A stretch of DNA of 59,233 bases from an uncultured Clostridia bacterium (lineage in GTDB: Bacteria; Bacillota; Clostridia; Christensenellales; Borkfalkiaceae). Location of the stretch: contig CALZDP010000005.1 in the NCBI GenBank assembly GCA_945638575.1, positions 1-59,233 of the forward strand. The letters are read 5' to 3'. Of this stretch, positions 1-8,689 are shown piece after piece. How positions within the stretch are numbered: position 1 is the stretch's first letter; each line of letters starts with the position of its first letter. The notes under the pieces were generated by a model that ran no database searches, had not been told where the DNA came from, and saw only the letters and a list, made by a program, of their open reading frames with translations. The position numbers and the translations under genes are program-made.

Positions 1-137
1 AAGATTGCCTTTTGCAACCTGTAAATTTTTAATATGAAATTTAAGGTCCGACGTATGCCGACCTCAGTTAAGAATTAAGAACGTTAAATTAAGAATTAAA
101 TAAGGTATTGCAAGCAATTTTTTTGCGTATTCATTTA

Positions 138-347
138 TTAATAATCTTTTAATCCGATTAAATAATCGGTCGTTACTGAAAAGAATAACGCTATGTCGCA
201 AAGGTCTTTTAAGGACGGTTCGATTTTCCCTGTTTCCCAATAAGAAACTTTACGCTGCGTTGTATTTATTTTTTTTGCCAATTCACCTTGGGATAGCCCC
301 ATATCGATTCTAAGTTGCTTAACTCTTTCAAAAAATACAATTTTCAT
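138..347 (-). CDS. XRE-family helix-turn-helix transcriptional regulator
   Basis: This is a 69-residue protein that is almost entirely one Cro/C1-type HTH domain (about residues 6-65). The pattern LRIDMGLSQGELAKKI followed by a recognition helix around TTQRKVSYWETG and a closing helix ending in DYLIGL is typical of the family. It binds DNA as a dimer. It is divergent from the membrane-protein gene at 458, and three palindromic operators lie between them, so I infer autorepression and control of the neighbour. No Shine-Dalgarno sequence is visible within 15 nt of the ATG. The partner ligand or trigger is unknown. Confidence 0.9.
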   Translation of the reverse strand: MKIVFFERVKQLRIDMGLSQGELAKKINTTQRKVSYWETGKIEPSLKDLCDIALFFSVTTDYLIGLKDY

Positions 348-358
348 AAATATATGAT

Positions 359-435
359 AGACAATTTTAGTCTAAGATGCTTGACATAGACAAAAATTGT
401 CTGTATTATAATGTACATAGATAAAAAATATCTAT
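359..435. promoter_or_regulatory. Divergent operator-promoter region with three palindromes
   Basis: Three inverted repeats share the half-site TAGACAA or TAGATAA: 359-373 (AGACAATTTTAGTCT), 388-402 (AGACAAAAATTGTCT) and 417-435 (ATAGATA, 5-nt spacer, TATCTAT). Their centres are about 29 and 31 bp apart, close to three helical turns each. A plus-strand promoter, TTGACA (381-386), 17 nt, TATTAT (404-409), has the middle operator filling its spacer. Binding there would block RNA polymerase. The natural ligand is the XRE protein encoded at 138-347 (inference). Confidence 0.8.
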
Positions 436-457
436 GCAACAGCAAAGAGGAATTTTT

Positions 458-1357
458 ATGAAAATTGCAAATGAACAAGTAGATAAAATTTATTTAATAC
501 ACGAAAAGCAAATTAACAATTATTTTTTGTGGAAGTTTGTACTTGATATAGCAATGGCTTTATTATGTTTACTATTGGTTTGTTTACCAATGTTTAAATT
601 TTGCGGCGGTATAAAAGAAATTTGTGAGCGGTATGGATATAAAATAACCAATAGCGAAGAAAAATATATAACACGACTTTTTAATGAACAAGAAAAAACT
701 TATAAGAAACAGTCAAATGAAATGGAAGATGTCTTTGGCAATATTGAAAAGTTAACCGATCCCGACATTGTGTTTGATACATCTAATTACAGTTTTTGGA
801 CAAGTATAGAAGGGGTTGCGGGCGGAACATTATCTTCATCTGCAAAAAAAGATTTAGTATTCGCATACAGAAATTCAACTTTGCTATCCTATTTAAACCT
901 TGTTTTTTATGATTACGAGAGGCTTGGCTTTAAATGGTTGAATGAAGTTTCCGTATTATTGAACTTATATGTAGGCATAACAATACTCTTTTTATTGATG
1001 CCGTTAATTTCGACGATTAAAGATATCGTTTCATATTTATCCAACAAGAACAATATGACGATTACATATTTAAACGGAGTAATATCTGCTCAATGTGAAA
1101 GCACAAATACTCTAATAAAAAATCAAATTCAAGTTGCCGGACTAATATTATTTTTAATGGTAACGGCTGTTGATCTTATCTTTTTCGGTTTCATTACGTC
1201 CGTTAAAATTTCTGTTGTATGGACTATAATTTTCGCATTTCTTGGTTTAGTTTTCTTTATGGTATTAAACCTAAAAGTAAACAAAATGAAGAAGTCTTTG
1301 GAATATGATATCGTCAAGGACGCAATTTTTTGCACTCACTGTGGCAAACATAAATAA
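458..1357 (+). CDS. Uncharacterised four-helix membrane protein with C-terminal CxxC
   Basis: I do not recognise this 299-residue protein. I chose ATG 458 because AGAGGA lies 5-10 nt upstream; an in-frame ATG at 434 falls inside the third operator. A hydrophobic helix is near residues 28-50, followed by a charged soluble stretch of about 125 residues, then three helices in the C-terminal half (about 165-190, 225-250 and 255-280). The last residues are FCTHCGKHK, one CxxC pair that could be half of a zinc-binding site. It is controlled from an XRE-operated promoter, a layout common to small accessory or stress modules. No enzyme motif is visible. Confidence 0.75.
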   Translation: MKIANEQVDKIYLIHEKQINNYFLWKFVLDIAMALLCLLLVCLPMFKFCGGIKEICERYGYKITNSEEKYITRLFNEQEKTYKKQSNEMEDVFGNIEKLTDPDIVFDTSNYSFWTSIEGVAGGTLSSSAKKDLVFAYRNSTLLSYLNLVFYDYERLGFKWLNEVSVLLNLYVGITILFLLMPLISTIKDIVSYLSNKNNMTITYLNGVISAQCESTNTLIKNQIQVAGLILFLMVTAVDLIFFGFITSVKISVVWTIIFAFLGLVFFMVLNLKVNKMKKSLEYDIVKDAIFCTHCGKHK

Positions 1358-1385
1358 AAAAATAAAGTACATTTTAGGATGCAAA

Positions 1386-1431
1386 AGCACACCATATTTC
1401 ATTTACTGAAGTATGGTGTGCTATATTTTTT
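1386..1431 (+). terminator. Intrinsic terminator of the membrane-protein gene
   Basis: An 11-bp stem (AGCACACCATA at 1386-1396 with TATGGTGTGCT at 1412-1422) is followed by a T-rich tract from about 1426. It ends the plus-strand transcript from 458. Confidence 0.85.
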
Positions 1432-1532
1432 ATGTGTTTTTTGCCCTTTAGGATACTGTTTTTGGTGAGTGGGATAGATAGGTTGTGCTATTGATTAACT
1501 TGTGTGAACGCTCGTAGCAAGTGAAAAAACGG

Positions 1533-1559
1533 CGATAACGGGCTTATAGGCGGACTTTT
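1533..1559 (+). repeat. Dispersed ~28-bp repeat, copy A
   Basis: Core GGGCTTATAGGCGGAC, with GATAAC before it and CTTTT after it. This copy is intergenic, just before the pnp terminator. It belongs to the family described in the findings. Confidence 0.7.
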
Positions 1560-1612
1560 GCCAATCCCTCAGTCGCCATACGGCGACAGCGCCCTTTGCT
1601 ACATCGGCGCCT
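1560..1612. repeat. Palindromic intergenic repeat fragment
   Basis: The sequence contains a 6-bp stem, GTCGCC at 1572-1577 with GGCGAC at 1582-1587, preceded by CCCTCA and followed by AGCGCCCTTTG. From memory, a block reading CCCTCAGT, hairpin, CAGCTCCCT is common between genes of gut Clostridia, and this looks like a degenerate copy. The rest of 1432-1623 shows no gene. Confidence 0.4.
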
Positions 1613-1623
1613 AATAAGGTCTG

Positions 1624-1660
1624 CAAAAAATAAAAGGCTTGTCATGTAAGACAAGCCCTT
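1624..1660 (-). terminator. Intrinsic terminator of pnp
   Basis: On the minus strand, GGCTTGTC and GACAAGCC (1650-1657 and 1636-1643) form an 8-bp stem followed by TTTTATTTTTT. It lies just downstream of the pnp stop codon. Confidence 0.9.
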
Positions 1661-1702
1661 TAAAGTTAATTTTTAGTTTTAGACTATTTTAGTTTCAAAC
1701 TT

Positions 1703-3838
1703 TTAGCCTTCGACTTTGGATAAAAGTTTAAGGTCGATACCCTTTTCGCCGATCTTGATGATTTCTACGTTAACCTTATCGCCTACGGACAAAACGTCTT
1801 CAACAGAGTTAACCTTTCTTTCGGTACCGAGTTTTGAAATATGAATCATACCGTCATGGCCGGGGGTGAGTTCGCAGAAAGCGCCGACTTTGGGAAGAAT
1901 ACGCGCAACGGTGGTAGAGAACATATCGCCGACTTCTAAGTCTTTAGCAATGCTCATAATAATGTCTTTTGCACGTTGAGCCGGTTCTATGGTTTCGCCG
2001 TAAGAAGCGATAAATACGTTACCGTCGTCGGTAATGTCGATCTTAGCGCCTGTTTCGGCAATAATCTTGTTGATAGTCTTTCCGCCGCTGCCGATAACGT
2101 CTTTAATCTTTTCGGGATTGATGGTGAAAGTCAAAATCTTGGGTGCGTACTTGGAAAGATTTGCGCTGGGTGCAGGAATACATTCGAGCATCTTATTCAA
2201 AATGAAGTGTCTGCCTTCGTTAGCCTGCTTAATCGCCTGACGCAAAATTTGTTCGTCGATACCTTTAATCTTGATATCCATCTGAATTGCGGTAATGCCT
2301 TTAACGGTACCTGCAACCTTGAAGTCCATATCGCCAAGGAAGTCTTCCAAACCCTGAATATCGCTCATAACGGAAACCTTTCCGCTTTCAACGTCCTTAA
2401 TTAAGCCCATAGCAATACCTGCAACGGGGCGTTTAATGGGAACGCCTGCGTCCATAAGCGCCATAGTCGAACCGCATACGGAAGCCTGAGAAGTGGAACC
2501 GTTAGAAGATAAAACTTCGGATACCACACGGATACTGTAAGGGAATTCTTCCATAGAAGGAATAACAGGTTCTAAGGATCTTTCGGCTAATGCGCCGTGG
2601 CCGATTTCACGTCTGCCGGGACCGCGCATGGGTTTGGCTTCGCCTGAAGCGTAACCGGGCATGTTGTAGTGGTGCATATAACGCTTTTCGACTTCATCGT
2701 CTAAGCCTTCCAATTTTTGGATATCGCCTATCGTACCTAAAGTACAGGTTGACATAACCTGAGTCATACCGCGTGTAAATACCGCAGAGCCGTGGACTCT
2801 GGGAAGAACGCCGTGTTCACACCAAATAGGTCTGATTTCGGTAAGTTTTCTGCCGTCGGGACGAACTTCTAAGTTGGTGATTTTTGCGCGGACCTTTTCC
2901 TTAGTTATATAATAAAGGGAATCCTTAATTTGACGAATTACGTCTGCTTCGCTTAAATTTAAACTGTCAAAGCCGTGATAATCTTCCGAAACAAAATGTT
3001 CGATACATTCCGCTTCCACTTGGTCTTGTCTGTTTTGACGTTCAAATCTGTCGAAAGTGTCAAGCGCCCAGTCAAGTTTTTCGGAAGCAAAAGCCCTTAC
3101 CTGTTGGTCGAGTTCGTCATATACGTGGTAAAGTTCCATTTCTCTCTTGGGTTTACCGCACGCCTTAACGATTTCTTCAACGAAAGCGCATTGTTTTTTG
3201 ATTTCTTCATGACCGAATAAAATAGCGCCGACCATTTCTTCGTCGTCGATTTCCTTTGCGCCCGCTTCAACCATCATAATGGCGTCCTTAGTGCCGGAAA
3301 GGTTAAGATGAAGAGTGGATTTTTCACGTTCTTCAAGCGTGGGGTTAATAACGTAATTGCCGTCAACCATGCCGACGACTACCGCACCCGTAGGACCTTG
3401 GAAAGGTATATCCGAAATGGAAAGAGCGATGGAACTTCCGAGCATTGCGAAAGGTTCCGGCGCGATGTCGGGATCAACGGAAAGCGCCGTTGCAACAACG
3501 GTTACGTCGTTAAATAATCCCTTGGGGAAAAGAGGTCTTATCGGACGGTCGATTAAACGTGAAGTTAAAATGGCTTTGTCGCTTGCCCTACCCTCACGGC
3601 GTTTGAAACTGCCGGGGATTTTGCCGATAGCGTACATCTTTTCTTCATAATCGACGGAGAGCGGGAAAAAGTCCATACCCTCACGAGGGGAATCGCTCAT
3701 CGTGGCGTTTACCATAACAACCGTTTCACCGCATTTTACGATGCATGAGCCATTTGCCTGCTGTGCGTACTTGCCGACGTCTACGGTAACCTTTCTACCG
3801 CCGACTTCGGTCTCGAATGTTTTGTGATTTTCTAACAT
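1703..3838 (-). CDS. pnp: Polyribonucleotide nucleotidyltransferase (PNPase)
   Basis: PNPase degrades RNA 3'-to-5' by phosphorolysis and takes part in mRNA turnover in the cytoplasm. The 711-residue length is normal. It has two RNase PH-like domains (about residues 14-145 and 320-540), then a KH domain with VIGSGGKTINKI near residue 595, then an S1 domain with GAFCELTPGHDGMIHISK near 665-685. AAAAGGAG lies just upstream of the ATG. It is downstream of rpsO, the usual rpsO-pnp pairing, although a strong terminator separates them here. A TATAAT at 3868-3873 could serve a separate promoter, but no good -35 box is seen. Confidence 0.98.
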   Translation of the reverse strand: MLENHKTFETEVGGRKVTVDVGKYAQQANGSCIVKCGETVVMVNATMSDSPREGMDFFPLSVDYEEKMYAIGKIPGSFKRREGRASDKAILTSRLIDRPIRPLFPKGLFNDVTVVATALSVDPDIAPEPFAMLGSSIALSISDIPFQGPTGAVVVGMVDGNYVINPTLEEREKSTLHLNLSGTKDAIMMVEAGAKEIDDEEMVGAILFGHEEIKKQCAFVEEIVKACGKPKREMELYHVYDELDQQVRAFASEKLDWALDTFDRFERQNRQDQVEAECIEHFVSEDYHGFDSLNLSEADVIRQIKDSLYYITKEKVRAKITNLEVRPDGRKLTEIRPIWCEHGVLPRVHGSAVFTRGMTQVMSTCTLGTIGDIQKLEGLDDEVEKRYMHHYNMPGYASGEAKPMRGPGRREIGHGALAERSLEPVIPSMEEFPYSIRVVSEVLSSNGSTSQASVCGSTMALMDAGVPIKRPVAGIAMGLIKDVESGKVSVMSDIQGLEDFLGDMDFKVAGTVKGITAIQMDIKIKGIDEQILRQAIKQANEGRHFILNKMLECIPAPSANLSKYAPKILTFTINPEKIKDVIGSGGKTINKIIAETGAKIDITDDGNVFIASYGETIEPAQRAKDIIMSIAKDLEVGDMFSTTVARILPKVGAFCELTPGHDGMIHISKLGTERKVNSVEDVLSVGDKVNVEIIKIGEKGIDLKLLSKVEG

Positions 3839-4120
3839 GTTTACTCCTTTTACTACTTGTAACTCTTATTATACAGAAACGGAAAACAACCTTGCTTTCC
3901 GCAATAATCAAAAGGGTTCGGCTAAACCTGCGTCCTGCCGAAATTTCAGACTTACCGACTGCCGCGCTTATAACTTATCGCTTGTAAATTATTGCTTACA
4001 ACTTAACAATGAAAGGCTTTCTAATTAACAATGAAACGCTGTGCTGAGCGCAAGATAAACGAACTTTGCGGACTGAATAAATAAAAAGCGTCTTTTAGCG
4101 AGCGACTGCGCGGACAATAC
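3839..4120. other. Intergenic region between rpsO terminator and pnp
   Basis: About 280 bases without a credible gene. A possible minus-strand -10 (TATAAT, 3868-3873) would give pnp a short leader. Near 4000-4033 the word TTAACAATGAAA occurs twice, about 27 nt apart. CGGCAGGA...TAGCCG near 3918-3942 could form a small hairpin in the pnp leader. Confidence 0.4.
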
Positions 4121-4162
4121 AGAAAAAACGGGGGCTTGTACCGTACACGCCCCCCTTTTTTG
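4121..4162 (-). terminator. Intrinsic terminator of rpsO
   Basis: On the minus strand a stem with GGGGGC and GCCCCC at its base (4149-4154 and 4130-4135) plus inner pairing is followed by GTTTTTT. Poly-A on the other side makes it potentially bidirectional. Confidence 0.9.
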
Positions 4163-4169
4163 CCCAGAA

Positions 4170-4433
4170 TTATTTTCTGAGGTTAAGTCTTTTAATAAGG
4201 TCTCTGTACTTCTCGATATCTTTGGATTTGAGATAGTCAAGTAAACCCTTCCTGCGACCAACCATCTTTAAAAGACCGCGTCTTGAGTGGTTGTCGTGTT
4301 TGTTCAACGATAAATGTTCGTTAAGGTGATTGATGCGAGCCGTTAAAAGAGCAACCTGAACTTCTACAGAACCGGTGTCGCCTTCATGAACAGCATATTC
4401 GTTGATAATGTTGGTTTTTAATTCTTTTTCCAT
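4170..4433 (-). CDS. rpsO: 30S ribosomal protein S15
   Basis: S15 is a primary binder of the 16S rRNA central domain in 30S assembly. The protein has 87 residues, close to the usual 88-89, and carries the signature [26 protein letters not shown] with [17 protein letters not shown] at the end. The start is preceded by AAGGAG. It is monocistronic here, with its own promoter and terminator. Confidence 0.98.
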   Translation of the reverse strand: MEKELKTNIINEYAVHEGDTGSVEVQVALLTARINHLNEHLSLNKHDNHSRRGLLKMVGRRKGLLDYLKSKDIEKYRDLIKRLNLRK

Positions 4434-4553
4434 TTTTTAAATCTCCTTGGAAAGTGTGTTATTCGCTTTAAACCGAGGCACCGACGCAGAGATAGCCGTA
4501 TGCCTAAGCCTAAGTACCTTTAATATATTAACAAATTATTTCCCTTTTGTAAA
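4434..4553 (-). promoter_or_regulatory. rpsO promoter and 5' leader
   Basis: On the minus strand, TTTACA (4548-4553), 17 nt, TATTAA-like -10 read as TAATAT (4525-4530). Transcription would start near 4518, giving a leader of about 85 nt. The leader contains a GGCA...TGCC hairpin (about 4479-4505). S15 often represses its own mRNA through such structures in other bacteria; this is inference here. Confidence 0.6.
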
Positions 4554-4567
4554 ACAAATTTACCCGA

Positions 4568-5917
4568 TTATTCGCTAAATAAGGAAATTTTTTCTTCGAT
4601 AAGTTTATCCACTTTCGAAATATAGGTCGCCGTGTCTTTAGGGGCGCCGAGGCGAGTGATTTTGCCTGTGTCGGTAACCCGTTTGGAAACCGCGTTTGCT
4701 CCGTTTGCGACGATATCGGCGGTTTCTTCCATAATATCGACGTTATAAACGCAAACTTTGTCGGGCTTAGAGTACCCTGTGTTTTCAAGGTTGCCTGCCA
4801 TATATTTTTGGCGGTATAGATAGTAGGGCAAAAATCCTTCATCTTGCAACCTTTGATGGGAATATTCAACCATTTTCGAAACTTCGCCTTCGCTGAGTTT
4901 TGAAATGCTTTCTTTAAGTTTTGAACCGCTTTTTAAGCACAACGTGTGGACTGTAATGTTTTCGGGATTAAGCGATAGGGCGACGTTTAAAGAATTTTTA
5001 AAATCGTTTAAACTTTCGTCGGGCAATCCGGCGATTAAATCCATATTGACGTCGAACCCGTACGAGCGGACAAGCGCAAACTTATCCATTATGTCCTTTG
5101 CCGTGTGGCGTCTGCCGATAAGAAGCAAGGTTTCGTCTTTAAAAGTTTGCGGATTTACGCAAACCCTTGTTACGCCGAACTCCTTCATTATTTTTAACTT
5201 TTCTTCGGTGATGGCGTCGGGTCTGCCGGCTTCGACGGTGTATTCCACATTCATTTTGCCGACGCCTTGCATAAGTTTATAAAAAAGTTCGTCAGAAAGG
5301 GCTACCGGCGTACCGCCGCCGATATAGACGCTGCGAAGATTTTTTATCAGTTTTTTTGAAGCCTCGATTTCACGCAAAAGTCCGTCTATATACCCGTTAA
5401 TCAACTTTTCTTTGGAAATTTCGTTGGATATAAAAGAGCAGTACGCACACCTTGTCGGGCAGAAAGGAACAGACACAAACAGGTCGCCGTCCCCTGACTT
5501 TTTACGGTAAATTCCCTGTTGGGTTTGAAGAATTTTTGCTATTAAATCCGTCTTGCTTTGGCTTACCAACATGGTGTTTAAAAAGAAATTTTCAAAATTA
5601 TCCCCCTGTTGATAGGCAAGTTTTGTCGGTCTTATACCGGTTAGCGCACCCCAGGGCAGGCTTACGCCAGTAAAGTTTGATAATGCCTTATACAAAGACA
5701 GTTTTAAAAATCTTTTTTGCAAACGCTTTTTTTCGATAGGAAAAGTTGCGGTATAGGAATAATCGTAGTTATACGTTTTGTCGTCGATTATAACTTCCGC
5801 ATAAAAAGTTTCGCCTACGATTTTGCCGTTTACTTGGATGTCGCAGTTTATTGAAATAAACTCGTTTAAAACTTCGTTTAAGTCGCTTGTAAAATTTTCA
5901 AAATTAGTTTTTAGCAT
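4568..5917 (-). CDS. hemZ: HemZ-type coproporphyrinogen dehydrogenase-like radical SAM protein
   Basis: This is a 449-residue radical SAM enzyme of the HemN/HemZ group. The CX3CX2C cluster motif is seen in PFCPTRCAYCSF near residue 155, followed by the SAM-binding YIGGGTP. The N-terminal ~130 residues, with SLPWGALTGIRPTKL, match the HemZ form rather than HemN or HemW. In Firmicutes with partial haem pathways the true substrate of HemZ is often uncertain. It overlaps the end of the upstream MBL gene by 14 nt, so the two are translationally coupled at the end of the relA operon. Confidence 0.9.
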   Translation of the reverse strand: MLKTNFENFTSDLNEVLNEFISINCDIQVNGKIVGETFYAEVIIDDKTYNYDYSYTATFPIEKKRLQKRFLKLSLYKALSNFTGVSLPWGALTGIRPTKLAYQQGDNFENFFLNTMLVSQSKTDLIAKILQTQQGIYRKKSGDGDLFVSVPFCPTRCAYCSFISNEISKEKLINGYIDGLLREIEASKKLIKNLRSVYIGGGTPVALSDELFYKLMQGVGKMNVEYTVEAGRPDAITEEKLKIMKEFGVTRVCVNPQTFKDETLLLIGRRHTAKDIMDKFALVRSYGFDVNMDLIAGLPDESLNDFKNSLNVALSLNPENITVHTLCLKSGSKLKESISKLSEGEVSKMVEYSHQRLQDEGFLPYYLYRQKYMAGNLENTGYSKPDKVCVYNVDIMEETADIVANGANAVSKRVTDTGKITRLGAPKDTATYISKVDKLIEEKISLFSE

Positions 5918-6533
5918 TTAAAACAAACGGATTTGTTTCCGCCTCATGACGTAAATCGGTAAATCTGCCGTGGCCGGGGTAGACTTTATAGTTGACTGTT
6001 TCGTCAAAAAGTAGGGCTATAAGCCTGTTAACTGAGTTTTTCATATCATCTTCGCTTCCGCCGGGAAGGTCGCACCTGCCGACGCAGCCGCTAAATAAAG
6101 TGTCGCCCGTAAAAAGGCAATCTTCGATAAGAAAACTAACCGAGCCTTTTGTATGCCCCGAAGTTAAGATAACTTTAACCTTTATGCCGTCGAAATCGTA
6201 ATCGCCTTCTTCAAAAGTTTTATAATCGAAAACGGGCGTATAGTCGGTACCTACGTAATATGCCAAAGTGCCTTCCTTGGTTTCCAAAAGTTTTGCGTCC
6301 GCAGTGTGAATATAGACGTCGACGCCGTTATCTATTGCGCTTTTTATGCCTGCGACGTGGTCGAAATGACAGTGTGTTAAAAGAACCGCAACAGGTGTCA
6401 AATTTTCACGCGTCAAAACCTCTTTGGCGAGAGAAAAGTCCCCGCCGAGGTCGATTATCAAGCATTTTTGCCCTTCGGCAACTACATACATATGAGAGTC
6501 GTAAGGGGTGTTTTGTATGGTAAAAACTTTCAT
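5904..6533 (-). CDS. MBL-fold metallohydrolase (YqgX/glyoxalase II-like)
   Basis: A 209-residue metallo-beta-lactamase-fold hydrolase. The metal-binding THCHFDHVAG motif is at about residues 53-62, GHTKGSV at about 126, GDTLF at about 143 and YPGHG at about 188. The family includes hydroxyacylglutathione hydrolase-like thioesterases; the physiological substrate is not known. It lies between relA and hemZ with very tight spacing. A copy of the dispersed 28-bp repeat is embedded in the coding sequence and encodes NRLIALLFD (about residues 167-175). Confidence 0.9.
   Translation of the reverse strand: MKVFTIQNTPYDSHMYVVAEGQKCLIIDLGGDFSLAKEVLTRENLTPVAVLLTHCHFDHVAGIKSAIDNGVDVYIHTADAKLLETKEGTLAYYVGTDYTPVFDYKTFEEGDYDFDGIKVKVILTSGHTKGSVSFLIEDCLFTGDTLFSGCVGRCDLPGGSEDDMKNSVNRLIALLFDETVNYKVYPGHGRFTDLRHEAETNPFVLNAKN
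6006..6032 (-). repeat. Dispersed ~28-bp repeat, copy H (inside MBL gene)
   Basis: Read on the minus strand it is GTTAACAGGCTTATAGCCC followed by TACTTTTT. It is translated in frame as VNRLIALLF. Confidence 0.7.
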
Positions 6534-6536
6534 TTT

Positions 6537-8687
6537 TTAACCTATGGTGCGGTATGCGTCTAAAACTTCGGGATTATCGGTAAGTTTTTTAATGAGCATA
6601 TCCAAATCTTCTTTTTTGTTTAATTTTACGGTCATATCCGCTAAGCAGAAATGATTTTTGGCGTCTATCCTGCCGTTAAAGGAAAGCACGAAAAGCCCTA
6701 AGTATTGGCAACTTGATGATACTATCGCCATAAGGGGGGCTTTTTCGGTTGCGGTAACCTTAACGCTTACTACATAGCCATCGCTCGACTTACCCGTCCA
6801 TTCGGCAGGTAAAATTCTTTCGGGATCTTCGTTTTGCATATTCGGACAGTCGGCACGGTGTACGGTTACCCCCCTGCCCCTTGATACAAAACCTATAATT
6901 TGGTCGCCCGGTACGGGATTACAGCAACCTGCAAACCTGATTAAAAGCCCGTCCACCCCCTTAATTGTAACGTCTCCGCTCATATGAGAACGCTTTTGCG
7001 AAAGCAGGTCTTTTTGCGGAATCCTGTCGGGAATAAGCGGAGTTGCCTTTTTTTCGATGTCTATAAACTTATATACCACTTGTTGCGGCGAAACCGCACC
7101 GCAACCTACGGCGGCGTACATTTCGTCAACGGTGTTAAAGTTTAACTTTTCGGAAACACGGTCGAACGCAACGTTTGTTAAAAGGGTGGAAAAGTTGTAA
7201 CCTTTTAATTTTGCTTGGTTTTCAAGCATGGATTTGCCGATTTTTATATGCTCGTCAACCATAGTGCGTTTAAAAAACTGTTTTATTTTGGCACGCGTTG
7301 ACGTTGAGTTTGCTATTTTAAGCCAATCCCACGACGGACCTTTTGAATTTTTATTCGTTATAATCTCTACAATATCGCCCGTTTGAAGGGTGGCGTTTAA
7401 AGGAACTATCTTGCCGTTTACCTTTGCGCCGACACATTTATTACCGACTTCGGTGTGGATACGATATGCGTAATCAATGGGCGTTGCGCCTTTGGATAGG
7501 CTTACGACTTCCCCTTTGGGGGTGAAAACCAAAACTTCCAAATCATAAATATCGCCCTTTAAAGACTCTACAAACTCGGTGGATTTTACGCCGGGTTGCC
7601 ATTCCATTACTTCCCTTATCCACGAAAGTTTTTTGTCGAAACTGTCCTCGTCGGTTTTGTTTTCTTTATACTTCCAGTGGGCGGCGATACCGTATTCGGC
7701 GGTTTTGTGCATTTCGAAGGTGCGAATTTGAATTTCAAAAATCTGACCGAAATCGGTAACCACGGTGGTGTGTAAACTTTGGTATAGATTGGGCTTGGGG
7801 ATAGCGATATAATCCTTGATTCGTCCGGGTACGGGTACCCACTTCTTGTGAATTTTACCTAAAATTTCATAACACTCGTCAATGGTTTCGACGATAACGC
7901 GGACGGCTGAAAGATCGTAAATTTGGTCTAAGGCTTTGCCCTGATTTTTCATCTTTTTATAGATGGAATAAAAGTGCTTTCTTCTGCCGATGACTTCGCC
8001 TTTTATGTCGGAAGAAGATAAAATTTCCTTAATCTCATTAACGGTGGTGTCTAAAAATTTTTGCTTTTCGTCAACACGGTTGTTGACGTTGTTTTCCAAA
8101 TATTCGTAGGCTTCGGGATCCAAATACTTTAGGCACAAATCTTCAAGTTCACACTTGATGTTGGAAATACCGAGCCTTCCGGCAAGCGGTGCATAGATGT
8201 CTAAAGTTTCATGCGCCATGGCAAGTTGACGGGTTTTGGACAAAAAATTTAGCGAGCGCATATTATGCAAACGGTCTGCAAGTTTAATAATTATTATCCT
8301 TATATCGTTCGCCATGGAAACGAAAATCTTTTTGAAGTTTTCCGCTTGTTCTTCCTTTTTGGATTTAAACTCGATTTTTTCAAGTTTGGTAACACCTTGA
8401 ACCAAAGTTAAAACTTCATCGCCGAATTCACGCAAAATATCACCTTCGGAAACCGAGGTGTCTTCAATGGTGTCGTGCAAAAAGGCGGCGCAAATGGTAC
8501 TTGTATCCATACCGAGGTCCATTAAAATTTTAGAAACTGCGCAAGGGTGGATAAAATATTCTTCACCCGAGGCACGCTTTTGCCCTTCGTGCGCCTGTTT
8601 CGCAAAGTAAAATGCTTTGACGATTTTTTTGGAATCCTCATCCGAATACAGATTTTTAATTTGCTCTAAAAGTTCGTTTTCGTACAT
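6537..8687 (-). CDS. relA: Bifunctional (p)ppGpp synthetase/hydrolase
   Basis: A 716-residue Rel/RelA/SpoT homolog that makes and degrades (p)ppGpp during the stringent response. Domain order: HD hydrolase (about 30-180, with an intact FLHDTIEDT), synthetase (about 230-350, YSIYKKMKNQG and DLSAVRVIV), TGS (about 390-450), and a C-terminal ACT domain (about 640-716). The intact HD motif supports hydrolase activity, so it is a bifunctional Rel. It is 2 nt downstream of recJ and 3 nt upstream of the MBL gene, in one operon. Confidence 0.97.
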   Translation of the reverse strand: MYENELLEQIKNLYSDEDSKKIVKAFYFAKQAHEGQKRASGEEYFIHPCAVSKILMDLGMDTSTICAAFLHDTIEDTSVSEGDILREFGDEVLTLVQGVTKLEKIEFKSKKEEQAENFKKIFVSMANDIRIIIIKLADRLHNMRSLNFLSKTRQLAMAHETLDIYAPLAGRLGISNIKCELEDLCLKYLDPEAYEYLENNVNNRVDEKQKFLDTTVNEIKEILSSSDIKGEVIGRRKHFYSIYKKMKNQGKALDQIYDLSAVRVIVETIDECYEILGKIHKKWVPVPGRIKDYIAIPKPNLYQSLHTTVVTDFGQIFEIQIRTFEMHKTAEYGIAAHWKYKENKTDEDSFDKKLSWIREVMEWQPGVKSTEFVESLKGDIYDLEVLVFTPKGEVVSLSKGATPIDYAYRIHTEVGNKCVGAKVNGKIVPLNATLQTGDIVEIITNKNSKGPSWDWLKIANSTSTRAKIKQFFKRTMVDEHIKIGKSMLENQAKLKGYNFSTLLTNVAFDRVSEKLNFNTVDEMYAAVGCGAVSPQQVVYKFIDIEKKATPLIPDRIPQKDLLSQKRSHMSGDVTIKGVDGLLIRFAGCCNPVPGDQIIGFVSRGRGVTVHRADCPNMQNEDPERILPAEWTGKSSDGYVVSVKVTATEKAPLMAIVSSSCQYLGLFVLSFNGRIDAKNHFCLADMTVKLNKKEDLDMLIKKLTDNPEVLDAYRTIG

Positions 8688-8689
8688 AA

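Noticed and set aside
1976..2404. A 142-codon plus-strand frame inside pnp
   Set aside because: It is the antisense shadow of a highly conserved gene and has no ribosome binding site.
4025..4261. A 78-codon frame overlapping the rpsO end
   Set aside because: Out of frame with rpsO, crossing its terminator; a shadow.
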